Positions 25,394 through 34,810 of a stretch of DNA of 64,000 nt are shown here, piece after piece (positions within the stretch are counted from its first letter, which is position 1; each line of letters opens with the position of its first letter). The stretch comes from Companilactobacillus farciminis KCTC 3681 = DSM 20184. Its GTDB lineage: Bacteria > Bacillota > Bacilli > Lactobacillales > Lactobacillaceae. Both the position numbers and the translations under genes were made by a program. Where the stretch lies: assembly GCF_002706745.1 (NCBI RefSeq), contig NZ_CP017702.1:2356001-2420000 (forward strand), given 5' to 3'. Under the pieces are notes generated by a model. It was not told where the DNA came from and ran no database searches. It worked only from the letters and a program-made list of their open reading frames with translations.

Positions 25394-26038
25394 TTAATAC
25401 CAAGCAGGTTTGTCACCATCAGTGTTAGGTTTATTGACACCAATTGATTCACGACTGTATTTGTCAGGATCTTGGGCAATATCAACGACGATTTGGGCGA
25501 TTGATCTTCTAGAAACTTCTGTTCCTTTGAATGTCTCACCCTTTTGGGTAACTTCATAATCAACTTCTGGCTTATCAGTCAACCAAGCAGGACGGATGAT
25601 TGTATAATCCAAATCTGAATCTTCGATAACCTTAGCGGCAGCAGCATAATTAGTAATGTAATCACCCAAAACTTTCTTGTTCCATTCACCGAATTTGCCG
25701 GGTACTTCATCATAAATACCTAGTGTTGAAATCCAAACTAGACGAGTCTTATTTTCAGCATGCATTGCTTCAATGACTGCACGAGCTTGGCTTTCAATAT
25801 TGTTACCAGCCAAATTAGCATAAACTAAGTCGACGTCTTTCATTGCATCGGCCAAGTTAGTAGTATCGGTAGCATCACCTTCGACAGCTTCAGCCAAAGT
25901 ATGAGAATCAGCAAAATCTTTTAAACGATCTGCATTTCTCAAATACAATTTCAAATCTGAATCAGTCGTGTCGACAAAAATGTGTTCTGCTAAACGGGCA
26001 ATTTTTCCGTTAGCACCTAAAATCAAAACTTTAGACAT
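25394..26038 (-). CDS. NAD(P)-binding atypical SDR (NmrA-like) protein
   Basis: A 214-residue protein beginning with the nucleotide motif LILGANGKIA (residues 5-14). Downstream strands LVYANLAG and RLVWISTLGIYDE, and the YTIIRPAWLTDK segment, are those of NAD(P)H-binding atypical short-chain dehydrogenases. The catalytic YxxxK is not evident, as usual for the subgroup, so it may be a redox sensor or reductase of unknown substrate. It is divergent from a MarR gene across a 215-base gap, suggesting joint regulation. GGGGGA lies about 6 bases before the start. Confidence 0.8.
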   Translation of the reverse strand: MSKVLILGANGKIARLAEHIFVDTTDSDLKLYLRNADRLKDFADSHTLAEAVEGDATDTTNLADAMKDVDLVYANLAGNNIESQARAVIEAMHAENKTRLVWISTLGIYDEVPGKFGEWNKKVLGDYITNYAAAAKVIEDSDLDYTIIRPAWLTDKPEVDYEVTQKGETFKGTEVSRRSIAQIVVDIAQDPDKYSRESIGVNKPNTDGDKPAWY

Positions 26039-26253
26039 TTATTTTTCCCCCTGTGTTAGTTTCTATAATCCAATATAGGAGAGTTTTTCGATTAATACAA
26101 AGAATGTTTCTCGTAATCCTAGCGATTTTTACAAAATATAAAATAAAATGACGATAAGTAAATTTTTGTGAATTATTCTACAAGCTAACTCTCAGAATCC
26201 GTTACATGATGTTATAATTATTTCGTAACACAATGCTCTAAGGAGGATGTTTT

Positions 26254-26676
26254 ATGACAGGTGATGTGGCTCATTTGTTAAAAGTTGCATCGAATGAAAT
26301 TTCACGTGAAATCAACTCTTTTGCCCATAAATACGGTTTGACTGGGACACAAGTTCAAATAATTCATTATTTAGCTAATAACCATCAAGATGATATTTAT
26401 CAAAAGAATATCGAACATGAATTCAACATTCGGCGCTCGACAGCGACTAATATTTTAAAAACTATGGAAAAAAATGGTTTAATATTACGCCGCACTGTCC
26501 AAAATGACTCACGCTTAAAACGAATTGTTTTGTCCGATAAATCTAAATCTATGCAAGATTCGATCGAGAATTTCATGGATCAAAATGATCAAATGATTCT
26601 TTCGACTTTAGGTGCTTTGGAGAGACACAGTTTCGTACACGCCTTGAAAAAAATCCCCCAAAAATTAAAAAAGTGA
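26254..26676 (+). CDS. MarR-family transcriptional regulator
   Basis: A 140-residue winged-helix regulator. The helix-turn-helix (EFNIRRSTATNILKTMEKNGLI, about 62-83) and wing (RRTVQNDSRLKRIVLS) follow MarR. AAGGAGGA is 7 bases before the ATG. It starts a two-gene unit with the nucleoside hydrolase 12 bases downstream and is divergent from the NmrA-like gene. A probable -10 (TTATAAT at 26212-26218) sits between GTTAC and GTAAC arms that could be an operator. The ligand is unknown. The coding sequence contains a 14-bp perfect palindrome at 26299-26312. Confidence 0.85.
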   Translation: MTGDVAHLLKVASNEISREINSFAHKYGLTGTQVQIIHYLANNHQDDIYQKNIEHEFNIRRSTATNILKTMEKNGLILRRTVQNDSRLKRIVLSDKSKSMQDSIENFMDQNDQMILSTLGALERHSFVHALKKIPQKLKK

Positions 26677-26688
26677 GGTAAGGATTTA

Positions 26689-27630
26689 ATGACAAAAGTA
26701 ATTATGGATTGTGATCCTGGTATTGATGATGCGATTGCTCTAACAGTTTTACTTGCACATCCCGAAAAAGCTGATTTGATTGGTGTAACTACCGTTGGTG
26801 GTAACGTTCAACTAGACTACGTTACTCAAAATGCTCAAAAACTATTGACCTTCTTAGGTTCTCACGCTGAACTTGCAGCTGGTCAAGCTACTCCACTAGT
26901 TAAGGAAATTCAAACAGCTAGCCACGTTCACGGTAAGACTGGCATGGATGGATATGACTTCCCAGAAAACAGTCTTGACTATCCTATCAAGAGTCATAAC
27001 GCCGTTACATACATGTATGACAAGATCATCAACAGCGATGAAAAAATCAATCTTGTCGCTACAGCCCCATTGACTAACGTAGCATTGCTTTTGAAGACTT
27101 TCCCAGACGTTAAAGAAAACATCGAACACATTTACATCATGGGTGGCTCAACACTTCAAGGTAACATCACTTTAGCTGCTGAATTCAATGCTTACGTTGA
27201 TCCTGAAGCTATGGACATCGTCTTCAATTCTGGTTTGCCAATTACTCTATCTGGCTTGAACCTAACTGAAAACAAGGCTTATGTGACAATGGATGAAATT
27301 TCTAAGATCAAAGACCTTGGACATGTCGGCGTTATGGCCAGTGCCATTCTTGATATTTATGCTGGCCACGAAAGTTCAATCGGTATGACTAAGATTCCAA
27401 TCCACGATGCTTGTGCTGTTATCAGTTTGATTGCTCCAGAGCTATTTACAAAGAGCACTAACTATTCAATGGACGTTTCTCTAACAAACGACCAATATCG
27501 TGGTATGACTTACCCAGACCGTCGTGTTGACTCAGAAAAGAAGAACAGTATCAAAGTTCTTGAAGATGTTGACCGTGAAGCCTTTGTTAAGTTCATCTTC
27601 GATTCAATCGCTAGTTACGACAAAAAATAA
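26689..27630 (+). CDS. Inosine-uridine-preferring nucleoside hydrolase family
   Basis: A 313-residue enzyme. The start (VIMDCDPGIDDAIAL) holds the DxDxxxDD calcium-binding motif; NLVATAPLTNVA and the EFNAYVDPEA region, with Asn and Glu for ribose binding, and the late HDACAV with an Asp ligand complete the site. It hydrolyses ribonucleosides to base and ribose in the cytosol. Together with the NCS2 permease at 1757 it suggests nucleobase salvage. Co-transcribed with MarR. GTGAGG-type site precedes the start. A terminator follows. Precise nucleoside preference is not determined. Confidence 0.88.
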   Translation: MTKVIMDCDPGIDDAIALTVLLAHPEKADLIGVTTVGGNVQLDYVTQNAQKLLTFLGSHAELAAGQATPLVKEIQTASHVHGKTGMDGYDFPENSLDYPIKSHNAVTYMYDKIINSDEKINLVATAPLTNVALLLKTFPDVKENIEHIYIMGGSTLQGNITLAAEFNAYVDPEAMDIVFNSGLPITLSGLNLTENKAYVTMDEISKIKDLGHVGVMASAILDIYAGHESSIGMTKIPIHDACAVISLIAPELFTKSTNYSMDVSLTNDQYRGMTYPDRRVDSEKKNSIKVLEDVDREAFVKFIFDSIASYDKK

Positions 27631-27641
27631 ATAAAGCAATT

Positions 27642-27676
27642 AACCTCACTGGATGATTTCTAGTGAGGTTTTTAAT
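27642..27676 (+). terminator. Intrinsic terminator of the marR-nucleoside hydrolase unit
   Basis: AACCTCACT and AGTGAGGTT form a 9-bp stem with a 10-base loop then TTTTAATTT. Confidence 0.8.
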
Positions 27677-27761
27677 TTCTGAAAATTAAACTCAATTTTA
27701 CAAAAAGTGATTCATGGTTGTATAGTTTATAGGTTATTTATTTTGAAAGCGACGGATTTTT

Positions 27762-28913
27762 ATGAAAACAAAATTGTACACCCCGAATGTCACTCTAGTT
27801 TTAATTGCTAGTTTCTTCTATATGATGTCTTCGATGCTTATTACGCCAATCATTGCGGAATTCACCCAAAATATTGGTGCCACTAGTGCTATTGCTGGAT
27901 TGATTGCCGGTATTATGAATATTACTTCATTGTTATTACGGCCAATTGCTGGTAATCTAACTGATCGAATTTCCAAATACAAACTAACTATGATTGGTGC
28001 CTCTTTTTTACTACTAGCTAATCTTGGCTACGGTTTAACTACCAATTTAGTTATCATTACTGCCTTAAGAATCATCAACGGTCTAGGTTACACGCTTTGT
28101 TCCGTTTGTATGTCGACTTGGATTGCTGATTTACTGCCACCTAATCGTGTCGGTGCTGGTATGGGAATCTACGGTTTAGCCAACGCTTTAGGAATGGCCT
28201 GCGGTCCTGCTATTAGTATTTCCTTATACAAACACGTCAGTCACCAATCCTCATTTTGGTTAGCTGCCTTCTGTAGTCTATTGCTGATAATAATTATTCA
28301 ATTCGTCAGCAATCGTGGTTTACCAACAAAATCTACTAAGCCTACAACCAAACGTCATTTACAGATTGTTCAGCCTAAAGTTGTTCCAATTGCAATAATC
28401 TTGTTATTATTTTCATTACCATATTTTGCCACCCAAACTTACCTAGTTAGTTACATTGCCCAAAGACATTTCTCTGTCTCGGCAGGGATATTCTTTCCAA
28501 TTTACGCAATTATTTTGTTAGTTTTACGATTATCAATGCGTGACCTCTTTGATAGAGTTCCTTTCAAAACCTTTATCAAAATCAGTTTGATTGGAAATTT
28601 AGTTGGACTGTTAGGCCTAACACATTTAACTAATTGGTTCTTCCTTATCATCAGTACCCTAGGCTTAGCTGTCGGCTATGGCTTAATGTTTTCAATTTGC
28701 CAAGCTAAAGCTTTGATGGTCGTTTCACCTCACGAACACGGGATTGCCAACAGTACTTTTTACATCGGCGTCGACTTAGGAATGTCACTAGGTCCAATTA
28801 CTGGTGGTCTGATCAGTAATTTCTTGCCAATTTCGTGGTTCTACCCAATGATGATGATTACCTTACCTTTGATTGTGATTGTCTATTGGATGAATCGAAA
28901 TTTATTAGCCTAA
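27762..28913 (+). CDS. MFS transporter, DHA1-like, 12 helices
   Basis: A 383-residue membrane protein. The loop 2-3 motif GNLTDRISKYKLT and motif C-like GLANALGMACGPAISISL support a major-facilitator exporter. The central cytosolic loop (about 185-205, SNRGLPTKSTKPTTKR) separates two six-helix halves. A weak ribosome site (AAAGCGACGG) precedes the ATG. It shares a bidirectional terminator with argD. Substrate unknown; family members export sugars, drugs or peptides such as arabinose-like YdeR or Bcr/CflA relatives. Confidence 0.82.
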   Translation: MKTKLYTPNVTLVLIASFFYMMSSMLITPIIAEFTQNIGATSAIAGLIAGIMNITSLLLRPIAGNLTDRISKYKLTMIGASFLLLANLGYGLTTNLVIITALRIINGLGYTLCSVCMSTWIADLLPPNRVGAGMGIYGLANALGMACGPAISISLYKHVSHQSSFWLAAFCSLLLIIIIQFVSNRGLPTKSTKPTTKRHLQIVQPKVVPIAIILLLFSLPYFATQTYLVSYIAQRHFSVSAGIFFPIYAIILLVLRLSMRDLFDRVPFKTFIKISLIGNLVGLLGLTHLTNWFFLIISTLGLAVGYGLMFSICQAKALMVVSPHEHGIANSTFYIGVDLGMSLGPITGGLISNFLPISWFYPMMMITLPLIVIVYWMNRNLLA

Positions 28914-28952
28914 AAAACTCTAGTAACCGTTAAATGATTACTAGAGTTTTTT
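28912..28952. terminator. Bidirectional terminator between MFS gene and argD
   Basis: AAAAAACTCTAGTAA and its exact complement form a 15-bp stem, suitable for both convergent genes. Confidence 0.92.
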
Positions 28953-30080
28953 CTATAATATGGACTTAATGGTTTCAAGTCCTTCATCTAATTTTTCTTC
29001 ACTCATCACTAGTGGTGGCAACAATCTCAAGGTATTGTGCTTAGCTGAAAGTGTCAATAAACCTTTTTCGTGCAATTTTGTAATGGCATCAGTGACTGGC
29101 AAACTTTCATCCAAATGAATACCAATCATGAAACCCAATCCAGTTACATCAGTTACCTTGTCCAAAGGCTTGATTTCAGAATTCAATTTAGCCCAAAGAT
29201 GTTCTGATTTCTTCTGAACTGAAGCCAAAAATTCTGGTGTTAGTTGCGTTAGAACCCCTTTAGCAGAGGCCATAGACATTTTATTACCACCAAAAGTAGT
29301 TCCATGACTACCCGGTCCAAAAGCAGTTGCTAACTTCTTATTACCAATCATCGCTCCAATTGGCATTCCGTTACCTAGAGCTTTGGCAGAAGTAATAATA
29401 TCAGGCTTTAATCCAAATTGTTCAAAGGCAAATTTAGAGCCTGTCCGGCCAATTCCGGTTTGAACTTCATCAATAATCAACAAAACGCCGTTATCATGAC
29501 AAGCTTGTTGAATATCGGTCAACCACTTCTTATCAGCTACGAAAACGCCGCCCTCACCTTGAATAACTTCCAAAATGACTGCTGCCAAATTATTGTCAAT
29601 CAATTCTAGCGCTTTGTTATCGTTATAGTCAGCAAATTTTACGTCTGGCACCAATGGATCAAAACCCTTTCTAATATCTGGGTTACCAGTCAACGACATT
29701 GAGCCATAAGTTCGACCGTGAAAGCCATTATTGAAAGCTAAAACGGTTGATTTACCAGTATACTTACGTGCCAATTTAAAGGCGGCTTCGTTAGCTTCAG
29801 TCCCAGAGTTACAGAAGAAAGCTAATTGATCATCGTTACACAAAAGGTTCGCTACATCGTCTTGAATTTGGCTCTCATACAAATTAGAAATGTGCCAAAC
29901 CTTTTGTAATTGCGCTTGAACATTTTTTTGAATGATTTCGTTACTATAGCCAAAGCTGCAAACTCCGATGCCACTAGTGAAGTCCAAATAAGTTTTGCCA
30001 TTATTATCAGTTAAATAAATATCTTTTCCTTCTACCAAATCAAAAGGAAAACGTGCATAAGTTGGGAATACGTGTTCCAT
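28953..30080 (-). CDS. argD: N-acetylornithine aminotransferase
   Basis: A 375-residue class-III PLP aminotransferase. PLP contacts visible: NSGTEANEAA (about 91-100), NNGFHGRT, IIDEVQTGIGRTG (about 202-214) and the Schiff-base Lys233 in SAKALGNGMP. It converts N-acetylglutamate semialdehyde to N-acetylornithine. The start at 30080 is favoured since GGAGG lies in the preceding five codons, 8 bases upstream. It is the last gene of argCJBD, 17 bases after argB. Operon context makes ArgD the right call among close homologues. Confidence 0.92.
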   Translation of the reverse strand: MEHVFPTYARFPFDLVEGKDIYLTDNNGKTYLDFTSGIGVCSFGYSNEIIQKNVQAQLQKVWHISNLYESQIQDDVANLLCNDDQLAFFCNSGTEANEAAFKLARKYTGKSTVLAFNNGFHGRTYGSMSLTGNPDIRKGFDPLVPDVKFADYNDNKALELIDNNLAAVILEVIQGEGGVFVADKKWLTDIQQACHDNGVLLIIDEVQTGIGRTGSKFAFEQFGLKPDIITSAKALGNGMPIGAMIGNKKLATAFGPGSHGTTFGGNKMSMASAKGVLTQLTPEFLASVQKKSEHLWAKLNSEIKPLDKVTDVTGLGFMIGIHLDESLPVTDAITKLHEKGLLTLSAKHNTLRLLPPLVMSEEKLDEGLETIKSIL

Positions 30081-30097
30081 AAATCTTTCCTCCATAG

Positions 30098-30841
30098 TTA
30101 TTTTTCGACGTATTGGAACTGTGTTCCTGGTCGTCCTAGATCATTAGTAATAAAGGTTTGATGAACTCCATTTTTCAAAGCCGCAAATGAAGCTTTGATT
30201 TTGGGCATCATCCCCGATTTAATAACGTGTTGCTGGAATAATTCATTGGCAAAAGTTTCTGTTAATTGTGGCACGACTTTGCCAGAGTTCAAAACTCCCG
30301 GAACGTCGGTCAACAAGACTAACTCCTCGGCTTGCAACTGACTAGCTATCTTAGCTGCAGCGGTATCGGCATTGACATTGAGCCAGTGGCCATCTTTAGT
30401 CTGCGCTAATGGTGCCAACACGCCAATTTGATTCTCTAATTCTTGTGAAAGCCATTCACTGTTGATGTGAGTCACTTGTCCAACTTCACCGTATTGAGCT
30501 TGATTTAAATACTTACCTTCCAACAAGTGATTGTCGCTAGAATTAAGTCCAATTACTGGCAAACCTGAATTAGCCAAGAATTGACAAAGTTTGGGTTGAA
30601 CTAATCCCAATAAAACAGCTTTGGTAACATCCAAGGTTTCCGAATCAGTCACCCGAACGCCGTTTATTTTCTCAACATTCAGATGTAGTTTTTCGCTCCA
30701 TTCAGAGATTTGTGGACCACCGCCGTGAATGATTAAGACTCGTTTACCCATCGACCACCAGGTTTTAATTTGTTCAAAGAAGGTCGACGGTAAATTTTCA
30801 CTGGCATTGCCACCTATTTTTACAACTATCGTCTCTTTCAT
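30098..30841 (-). CDS. argB: Acetylglutamate kinase
   Basis: A 247-residue amino-acid kinase. VVKIGGNAS and HGGGPQISEW at the N-terminus hold the catalytic Lys and the phosphate loop; LLTDVPGVL and SGMMPKIKAS near the C-terminus are the nucleotide-binding blocks with the catalytic Lys. It phosphorylates N-acetyl-L-glutamate, the second step of ornithine synthesis. No N-terminal helix of the arginine-inhibited hexameric form is present, so feedback inhibition may be weak. I set the start at the ATG at 30841, with GGGGTG 6 bases upstream; a GTG three codons earlier overlaps that site. 15 bases separate it from argJ. Confidence 0.9.
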   Translation of the reverse strand: MKETIVVKIGGNASENLPSTFFEQIKTWWSMGKRVLIIHGGGPQISEWSEKLHLNVEKINGVRVTDSETLDVTKAVLLGLVQPKLCQFLANSGLPVIGLNSSDNHLLEGKYLNQAQYGEVGQVTHINSEWLSQELENQIGVLAPLAQTKDGHWLNVNADTAAAKIASQLQAEELVLLTDVPGVLNSGKVVPQLTETFANELFQQHVIKSGMMPKIKASFAALKNGVHQTFITNDLGRPGTQFQYVEK

Positions 30842-30856
30842 CATCTTCACCCCATA

Positions 30857-32080
30857 TTAGCTTCTGTATGTGGCATTAATGCGGACGTAATTGTAAGTCA
30901 AATCACAGCCCCAAGCCTGCCCTGTAGCAGTTCCAGAATTTAAATCAACTAGCACGGTAATCTTTTTATCAGTTAGAGCTTCTTTCATTACCGTTTCATC
31001 AAAATCAGCACTGTGACTGTTATCGACTAAAGGTAAATCATTCAACCAGACACTGGTGTGATCAATATCGACTACAGCATCGGTTTGACCAATAGCCGCA
31101 ATAATACGCCCCCAGTTAGCATCTTCACCAAAGATGGCAGCTTTGACCAAATTGGAACCGACGATAGCTTTAGCAACTTTTTGAGCATCAGCGTGAGTAG
31201 CTGCATTTTCAACATTGACCTCAACTAGCTTAGTTGAACCTTCACCATCTTCAGCAATATCTTGAGCCAATTTAGTTAAAACGGCGTTATAAGCATCCGT
31301 GAATTTTTCAAAATTATCACCATCATCGATAGAAATCGACGTGTTGTCAGCCATTCCGTTAGCAAGCGTGACGACCATGTCATTAGTTGAAGTATCGCCA
31401 TCGACGGTAATTTGGTTAAAAGTTTTATCAACTTGTTGGCTGAGCATCGGTTGGAGTTGACCGTCAGCAATCTTAGCATCAGTAACGACAAAACCTAGCA
31501 TCGTGGCCATTTTCGGATGAATCATCCCTGAACCTTTACAAAAACCACTGATCGTAACAGTCTTGCCATCAATTTCAATTTGGGTGGAAATAGTTTTGGG
31601 ATGCGTATCAGTTGTCAAAATTGCTTCGGTAACTAAATCGTTGTCGAGTAACTCTAATTGTGAGACTCCTTTTTGAATCAAATCCATTGGTAAATTTTCA
31701 CCAATCACACCAGTTGAGGCTACTCCGACAAGATTTGCATCAATTCCCATTTTGTCAGCTGCTAATTTTTGCATCTTTTTAGCATCGATCATCCCTTGTT
31801 CACCAGTAACAGAATTGGCAACGGCTGTATTCATGACCATTCCTTGTAAGAGATGATCTTGATTGATAGTTTGCTTCGTTAATTTAGTAGGAGCAGCTTG
31901 GAATTGGTTAGTCGTATAAGTACCAGCAGCTTGAGCAGGAACTTCTGAATACAACCAGCCCATATCTTTTTTGTTAGGATTCTTCCGCAATCCCACGTGA
32001 ACGCCATCAGCTTTATAGCCCTTAGGCCAAGTAAAAGGTACTTCTTGATAAGTCTTTGTTTCTTCTAAAAATGATTGCAT
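30857..32080 (-). CDS. argJ: Bifunctional ornithine acetyltransferase / N-acetylglutamate synthase
   Basis: A 407-residue self-cleaving Ntn-hydrolase. The autoproteolysis site is KMATMLGF, with Thr193 as new N-terminal nucleophile; the GSGMIHP block just before is the usual processing context, and AVANSVTGEQG and STGVIG come earlier. It recycles the acetyl group from N-acetylornithine to glutamate, giving a cyclic pathway. Whether it also makes N-acetylglutamate from acetyl-CoA cannot be read directly. AGGAGG precedes the start. The gene is second in argCJBD. No argF or argG/H in this window. Confidence 0.93.
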   Translation of the reverse strand: MQSFLEETKTYQEVPFTWPKGYKADGVHVGLRKNPNKKDMGWLYSEVPAQAAGTYTTNQFQAAPTKLTKQTINQDHLLQGMVMNTAVANSVTGEQGMIDAKKMQKLAADKMGIDANLVGVASTGVIGENLPMDLIQKGVSQLELLDNDLVTEAILTTDTHPKTISTQIEIDGKTVTISGFCKGSGMIHPKMATMLGFVVTDAKIADGQLQPMLSQQVDKTFNQITVDGDTSTNDMVVTLANGMADNTSISIDDGDNFEKFTDAYNAVLTKLAQDIAEDGEGSTKLVEVNVENAATHADAQKVAKAIVGSNLVKAAIFGEDANWGRIIAAIGQTDAVVDIDHTSVWLNDLPLVDNSHSADFDETVMKEALTDKKITVLVDLNSGTATGQAWGCDLTYNYVRINATYRS

Positions 32081-32097
32081 AAAAAAATCCTCCTAAT

Positions 32098-33120
32098 TTA
32101 AGGTAGAACTGGAATTAAATCCAATCCTGCATCTGGTTGAAATTCAAACATTTGGTTAAAGTTTTGAATTGCTTGTCCAGCTGCACCTTTCAGGAGGTTA
32201 TCAATTACACTGACTATTACGATTTGATGGGTAACAGGGTTTAGTTGATAACCTATGTCACAGAAGTTAGTTCCAATCACTTGTTTAAGATTGGGAAAAA
32301 TTCCTTCAGTAGCATTTACAAAGGTGTCGTCTGAATAAGTTTGGGAAAAAGCTTCTTGAACCTTTTCTTCAGTTACATCTGACTTAGCCTTCGCATAGCA
32401 ACTGGCCATAATTCCACGTGTCAGTGGTAAAAGTGTTGTTGTGAACTGAATATAAGGTAGATCTTTGTCCCATTTTTGTAATTCCTGAACAATTTCTGGA
32501 ATGTGTTGGTGTTGATTTACCTTATACAGTTGCAGATTTTCATTTGTTTGGCTGAAATGAGTTGATTGACTCAATTTCTTACCGGCGCCGGAAGTACCAG
32601 ATTTGGCATCCACGACGATTGAAGATGGATCGATCAGATGATTTTTAACTAGTGGAGCTAAGGCCAAAATCGTTGCAGTGGCATAGCAGCCAGGGTTGGC
32701 AACATATTTAGAACCCTTGGAACTAGTAAAATCAGCTAATCCATAATGTGCTTTGGCGAGATAATCGCTTTGAGGAGCGGGCTTTTTGTACCACTTCTCA
32801 TATACATCAGCTTTGAGTCGAAAGTCACCTGCTAAATCAATTACCGGAAAATCGTTTTCGATAAATGGTTGAGCCAACTTCGTCGTAACCCCAGCTGAGG
32901 TGGCGAAAAACACCATGTCATTATTCTTCATGATATCAGCAGAATCATAAGGTAAAATGCTATCTCGTCGTCGTAGTTGTGGTAAAACCTCTTCTAAAGC
33001 TTGTGCTACTTTCTGGGAGTGCCCATACAAATTAACTTTGTCGACATTGGGATGCCGTAACAACAATTCATACAAAACACTGCCGCCATAGCCGGTGACA
33101 CCGACAAGACCAACATTCAT
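32098..33120 (-). CDS. argC: N-acetyl-gamma-glutamyl-phosphate reductase
   Basis: A 340-residue NADP enzyme. The N-terminal GVTGYGGSVLYELL is the nucleotide motif; the catalytic Cys145 is in ANPGCYATA; a His in NQHQHIPEI is the expected base. It reduces acetylglutamyl phosphate to the semialdehyde. First gene of argCJBD. Start set at 33120 because AGGAAGG is about 9 bases upstream; an ATG three codons earlier overlaps that site. A -35/-10 pair 53-82 bases upstream and a nearby partial match to ArgR boxes suggest arginine control. Confidence 0.92.
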   Translation of the reverse strand: MNVGLVGVTGYGGSVLYELLLRHPNVDKVNLYGHSQKVAQALEEVLPQLRRRDSILPYDSADIMKNNDMVFFATSAGVTTKLAQPFIENDFPVIDLAGDFRLKADVYEKWYKKPAPQSDYLAKAHYGLADFTSSKGSKYVANPGCYATATILALAPLVKNHLIDPSSIVVDAKSGTSGAGKKLSQSTHFSQTNENLQLYKVNQHQHIPEIVQELQKWDKDLPYIQFTTTLLPLTRGIMASCYAKAKSDVTEEKVQEAFSQTYSDDTFVNATEGIFPNLKQVIGTNFCDIGYQLNPVTHQIVIVSVIDNLLKGAAGQAIQNFNQMFEFQPDAGLDLIPVLP

Positions 33121-33173
33121 ACTTATCATCCTTCCTGAATCTAGTTTTTTCTACTCGGTAGAAATTAATAGCT

Positions 33174-33202
33174 AGAATACTCTTGAAGATTAAAAAATAC
33201 AA
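33174..33202 (-). promoter_or_regulatory. argCJBD promoter with possible ArgR half-site
   Basis: On the minus strand TTGTAT (33202-33197) and TATTCT (33179-33174) are 17 bases apart. On the plus strand AAAAATACAAGT at ~33194-33206 resembles one arm of Bacillus AhrC/ArgR boxes and overlaps the -35 box. The ArgR reading is tentative. Confidence 0.5.
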
Positions 33203-33249
33203 GTACTTTTCTAATAAACTTATCATTTTTCTAATTTAAGGAAATACGT

Positions 33250-33263
33250 GTTAAACGCTTTCA
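33250..33263. promoter_or_regulatory. Degenerate cre-like site upstream of argC
   Basis: GTTAAACGCTTTCA matches 12 of 14 positions of the cre consensus; AACGCTTTCATTAGC (33254-33268) is identical to the good cre site region at 14256-14270. It lies about 50 bases upstream of the argC -35 box, so any effect would be weak or by looping. Confidence 0.35.
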
Positions 33264-33279
33264 TTAGCTAAATTTAGGC

Positions 33280-33323
33280 AAAAAAATACCCTTCAATCTC
33301 TTAAAAATTGAAGGATATTTTTT
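33280..33323 (-). terminator. Intrinsic terminator of the SLAP protein gene
   Basis: On the minus strand ATATCCTTCAAT and ATTGAAGGGTAT form a stem followed by seven T. Confidence 0.88.
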
Positions 33324-33326
33324 TAC

Positions 33327-34634
33327 TTATTTATTAATACTTGTAGCAAATTCTGGTTCGTAATATGAGTTTGCTTTCAAGTTAAGACTGCTGTTCAAAG
33401 TTACGTCAGTAATCCAAACCCATTGGTTAGTAGCAACTTGACCCCAGTATGAACCATACTTGTTAACGACCAACTTAGAAATCTTCCAAGCTGAGTTTGC
33501 AGGTAGAGTTAAATCATAACTGTTAGTTGAAGTATTGTAAGTTCTAATTTGTTTATTAGTTGTAGCAATCAATCCGTTACTTGGTGTAGGAACTGATGAA
33601 TTAGTATTTGTATTTGGAGTAGTTGAAGTTTGATCAACGATATTCATATATGCGACTGAAACAAATTCATTAGTAGCGACTTGATAGAATGTTTGCTTGT
33701 CGTAATGCAATGTTTGTGACCCAATCTTCCATTGAGTACCCTTTGGCAAAGTAGCACCAGTTGGAGTTCCACTGCCATTGACTACTTGAACGTTGTTTGT
33801 CGTGATACCAACAGAACCAGCAGCACCTGATCCGTCAGTAATATAACTGCCATTATCACCAGTAGCTGGTCCAGAAACAGTGAAATCAGTATCTTGAATC
33901 CATTCGTTAGTGGCCACTTGATAATAGTTTTTGCCATTAACAAATAGCATGTCGGCAATTCTCCACTTGCTACCGACGGGTAAAGTCATACCAGTAGAAT
34001 TCCCGTTACTGTCCACGATATTAGCAGTATTAGTGATGGTTACTGTCTTACCATATTGAGCGTCAGTGGTGATGTATGGATTGTTAGTTGTGGTTGTGGT
34101 AGTTTGTCCAGCAACTGTTACATTTTGAGCATTGATATATTGATTGGTGCTGACTTGATAATAGATCATCTTGTTAGCATGTAGGATATTGCCAATCTTC
34201 CATTGACTACCAGCAGGCAAAGTAGCACCAGTAGAATTTCCATAAGCATCAACGACGTTTAAAGTAGTATTAGCTGTCGCAATTTTACCGGCATCAGGAT
34301 TGTCTTCTACCCAACGGCTTTGTGATTGAGAACTGTCAACTGAATTAGCTGAACCAGTGACATTTTTAACTACGGAGGCTGGAATATACTCATTAGTTGC
34401 GACTTGATAATGAGCGACACCATTGATAGTTACTTGTTGACCTAATTGCCAACTACTACCACTTGGTAAAGTTTGTCCGGTGGCTTTCCCATTAGCATCA
34501 TAGACTGGCGTAGTATTTGAAACAGTTCCGACAGCTGCGGCATCAACATTTTGTGGCAGAGCGCTGAGTGCTGCTGGAGCTAACATAATAGCTACAGCTG
34601 AAGCTGCGATAACTTTTCTAGTTCTATTTTTCAT
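33327..34634 (-). CDS. Secreted surface protein with five SLAP-type repeats
   Basis: A 435-residue exported protein. Residues 1-33 form a signal peptide with a basic start (MKNRTRKVIAASAVAI) and a likely cut after NVDAA. The rest is five repeats of ~60-80 residues, each with a pattern like VVDAYGNSTGATLPAGSQWKI followed by YYQVSTNQYI; these are S-layer-associated (SLAP) wall-binding modules. Four are well conserved, the fifth (NSYDLTLPANSAWKI) diverges. No catalytic domain is attached, so the protein may be purely structural. The start at 34634 has GGAG 9 bases upstream. Related to the smaller protein at 47784. Confidence 0.85.
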   Translation of the reverse strand: MKNRTRKVIAASAVAIMLAPAALSALPQNVDAAAVGTVSNTTPVYDANGKATGQTLPSGSSWQLGQQVTINGVAHYQVATNEYIPASVVKNVTGSANSVDSSQSQSRWVEDNPDAGKIATANTTLNVVDAYGNSTGATLPAGSQWKIGNILHANKMIYYQVSTNQYINAQNVTVAGQTTTTTTNNPYITTDAQYGKTVTITNTANIVDSNGNSTGMTLPVGSKWRIADMLFVNGKNYYQVATNEWIQDTDFTVSGPATGDNGSYITDGSGAAGSVGITTNNVQVVNGSGTPTGATLPKGTQWKIGSQTLHYDKQTFYQVATNEFVSVAYMNIVDQTSTTPNTNTNSSVPTPSNGLIATTNKQIRTYNTSTNSYDLTLPANSAWKISKLVVNKYGSYWGQVATNQWVWITDVTLNSSLNLKANSYYEPEFATSINK

Positions 34635-34810
34635 TTTCCCTATCTCCATTTTAGACTCTCTTCTTATTACAATTTCATTCTATGAATAATCAATTTTTAT
34701 AGCAACAAGTTTAAGCAATCGTTACAAAAACTTTACACTTATAGTGTTAAAAAATTGCGTACTATTATTGAACAATTATGATAATCTATTTTGCAGGGGG
34801 TCCGATATTT

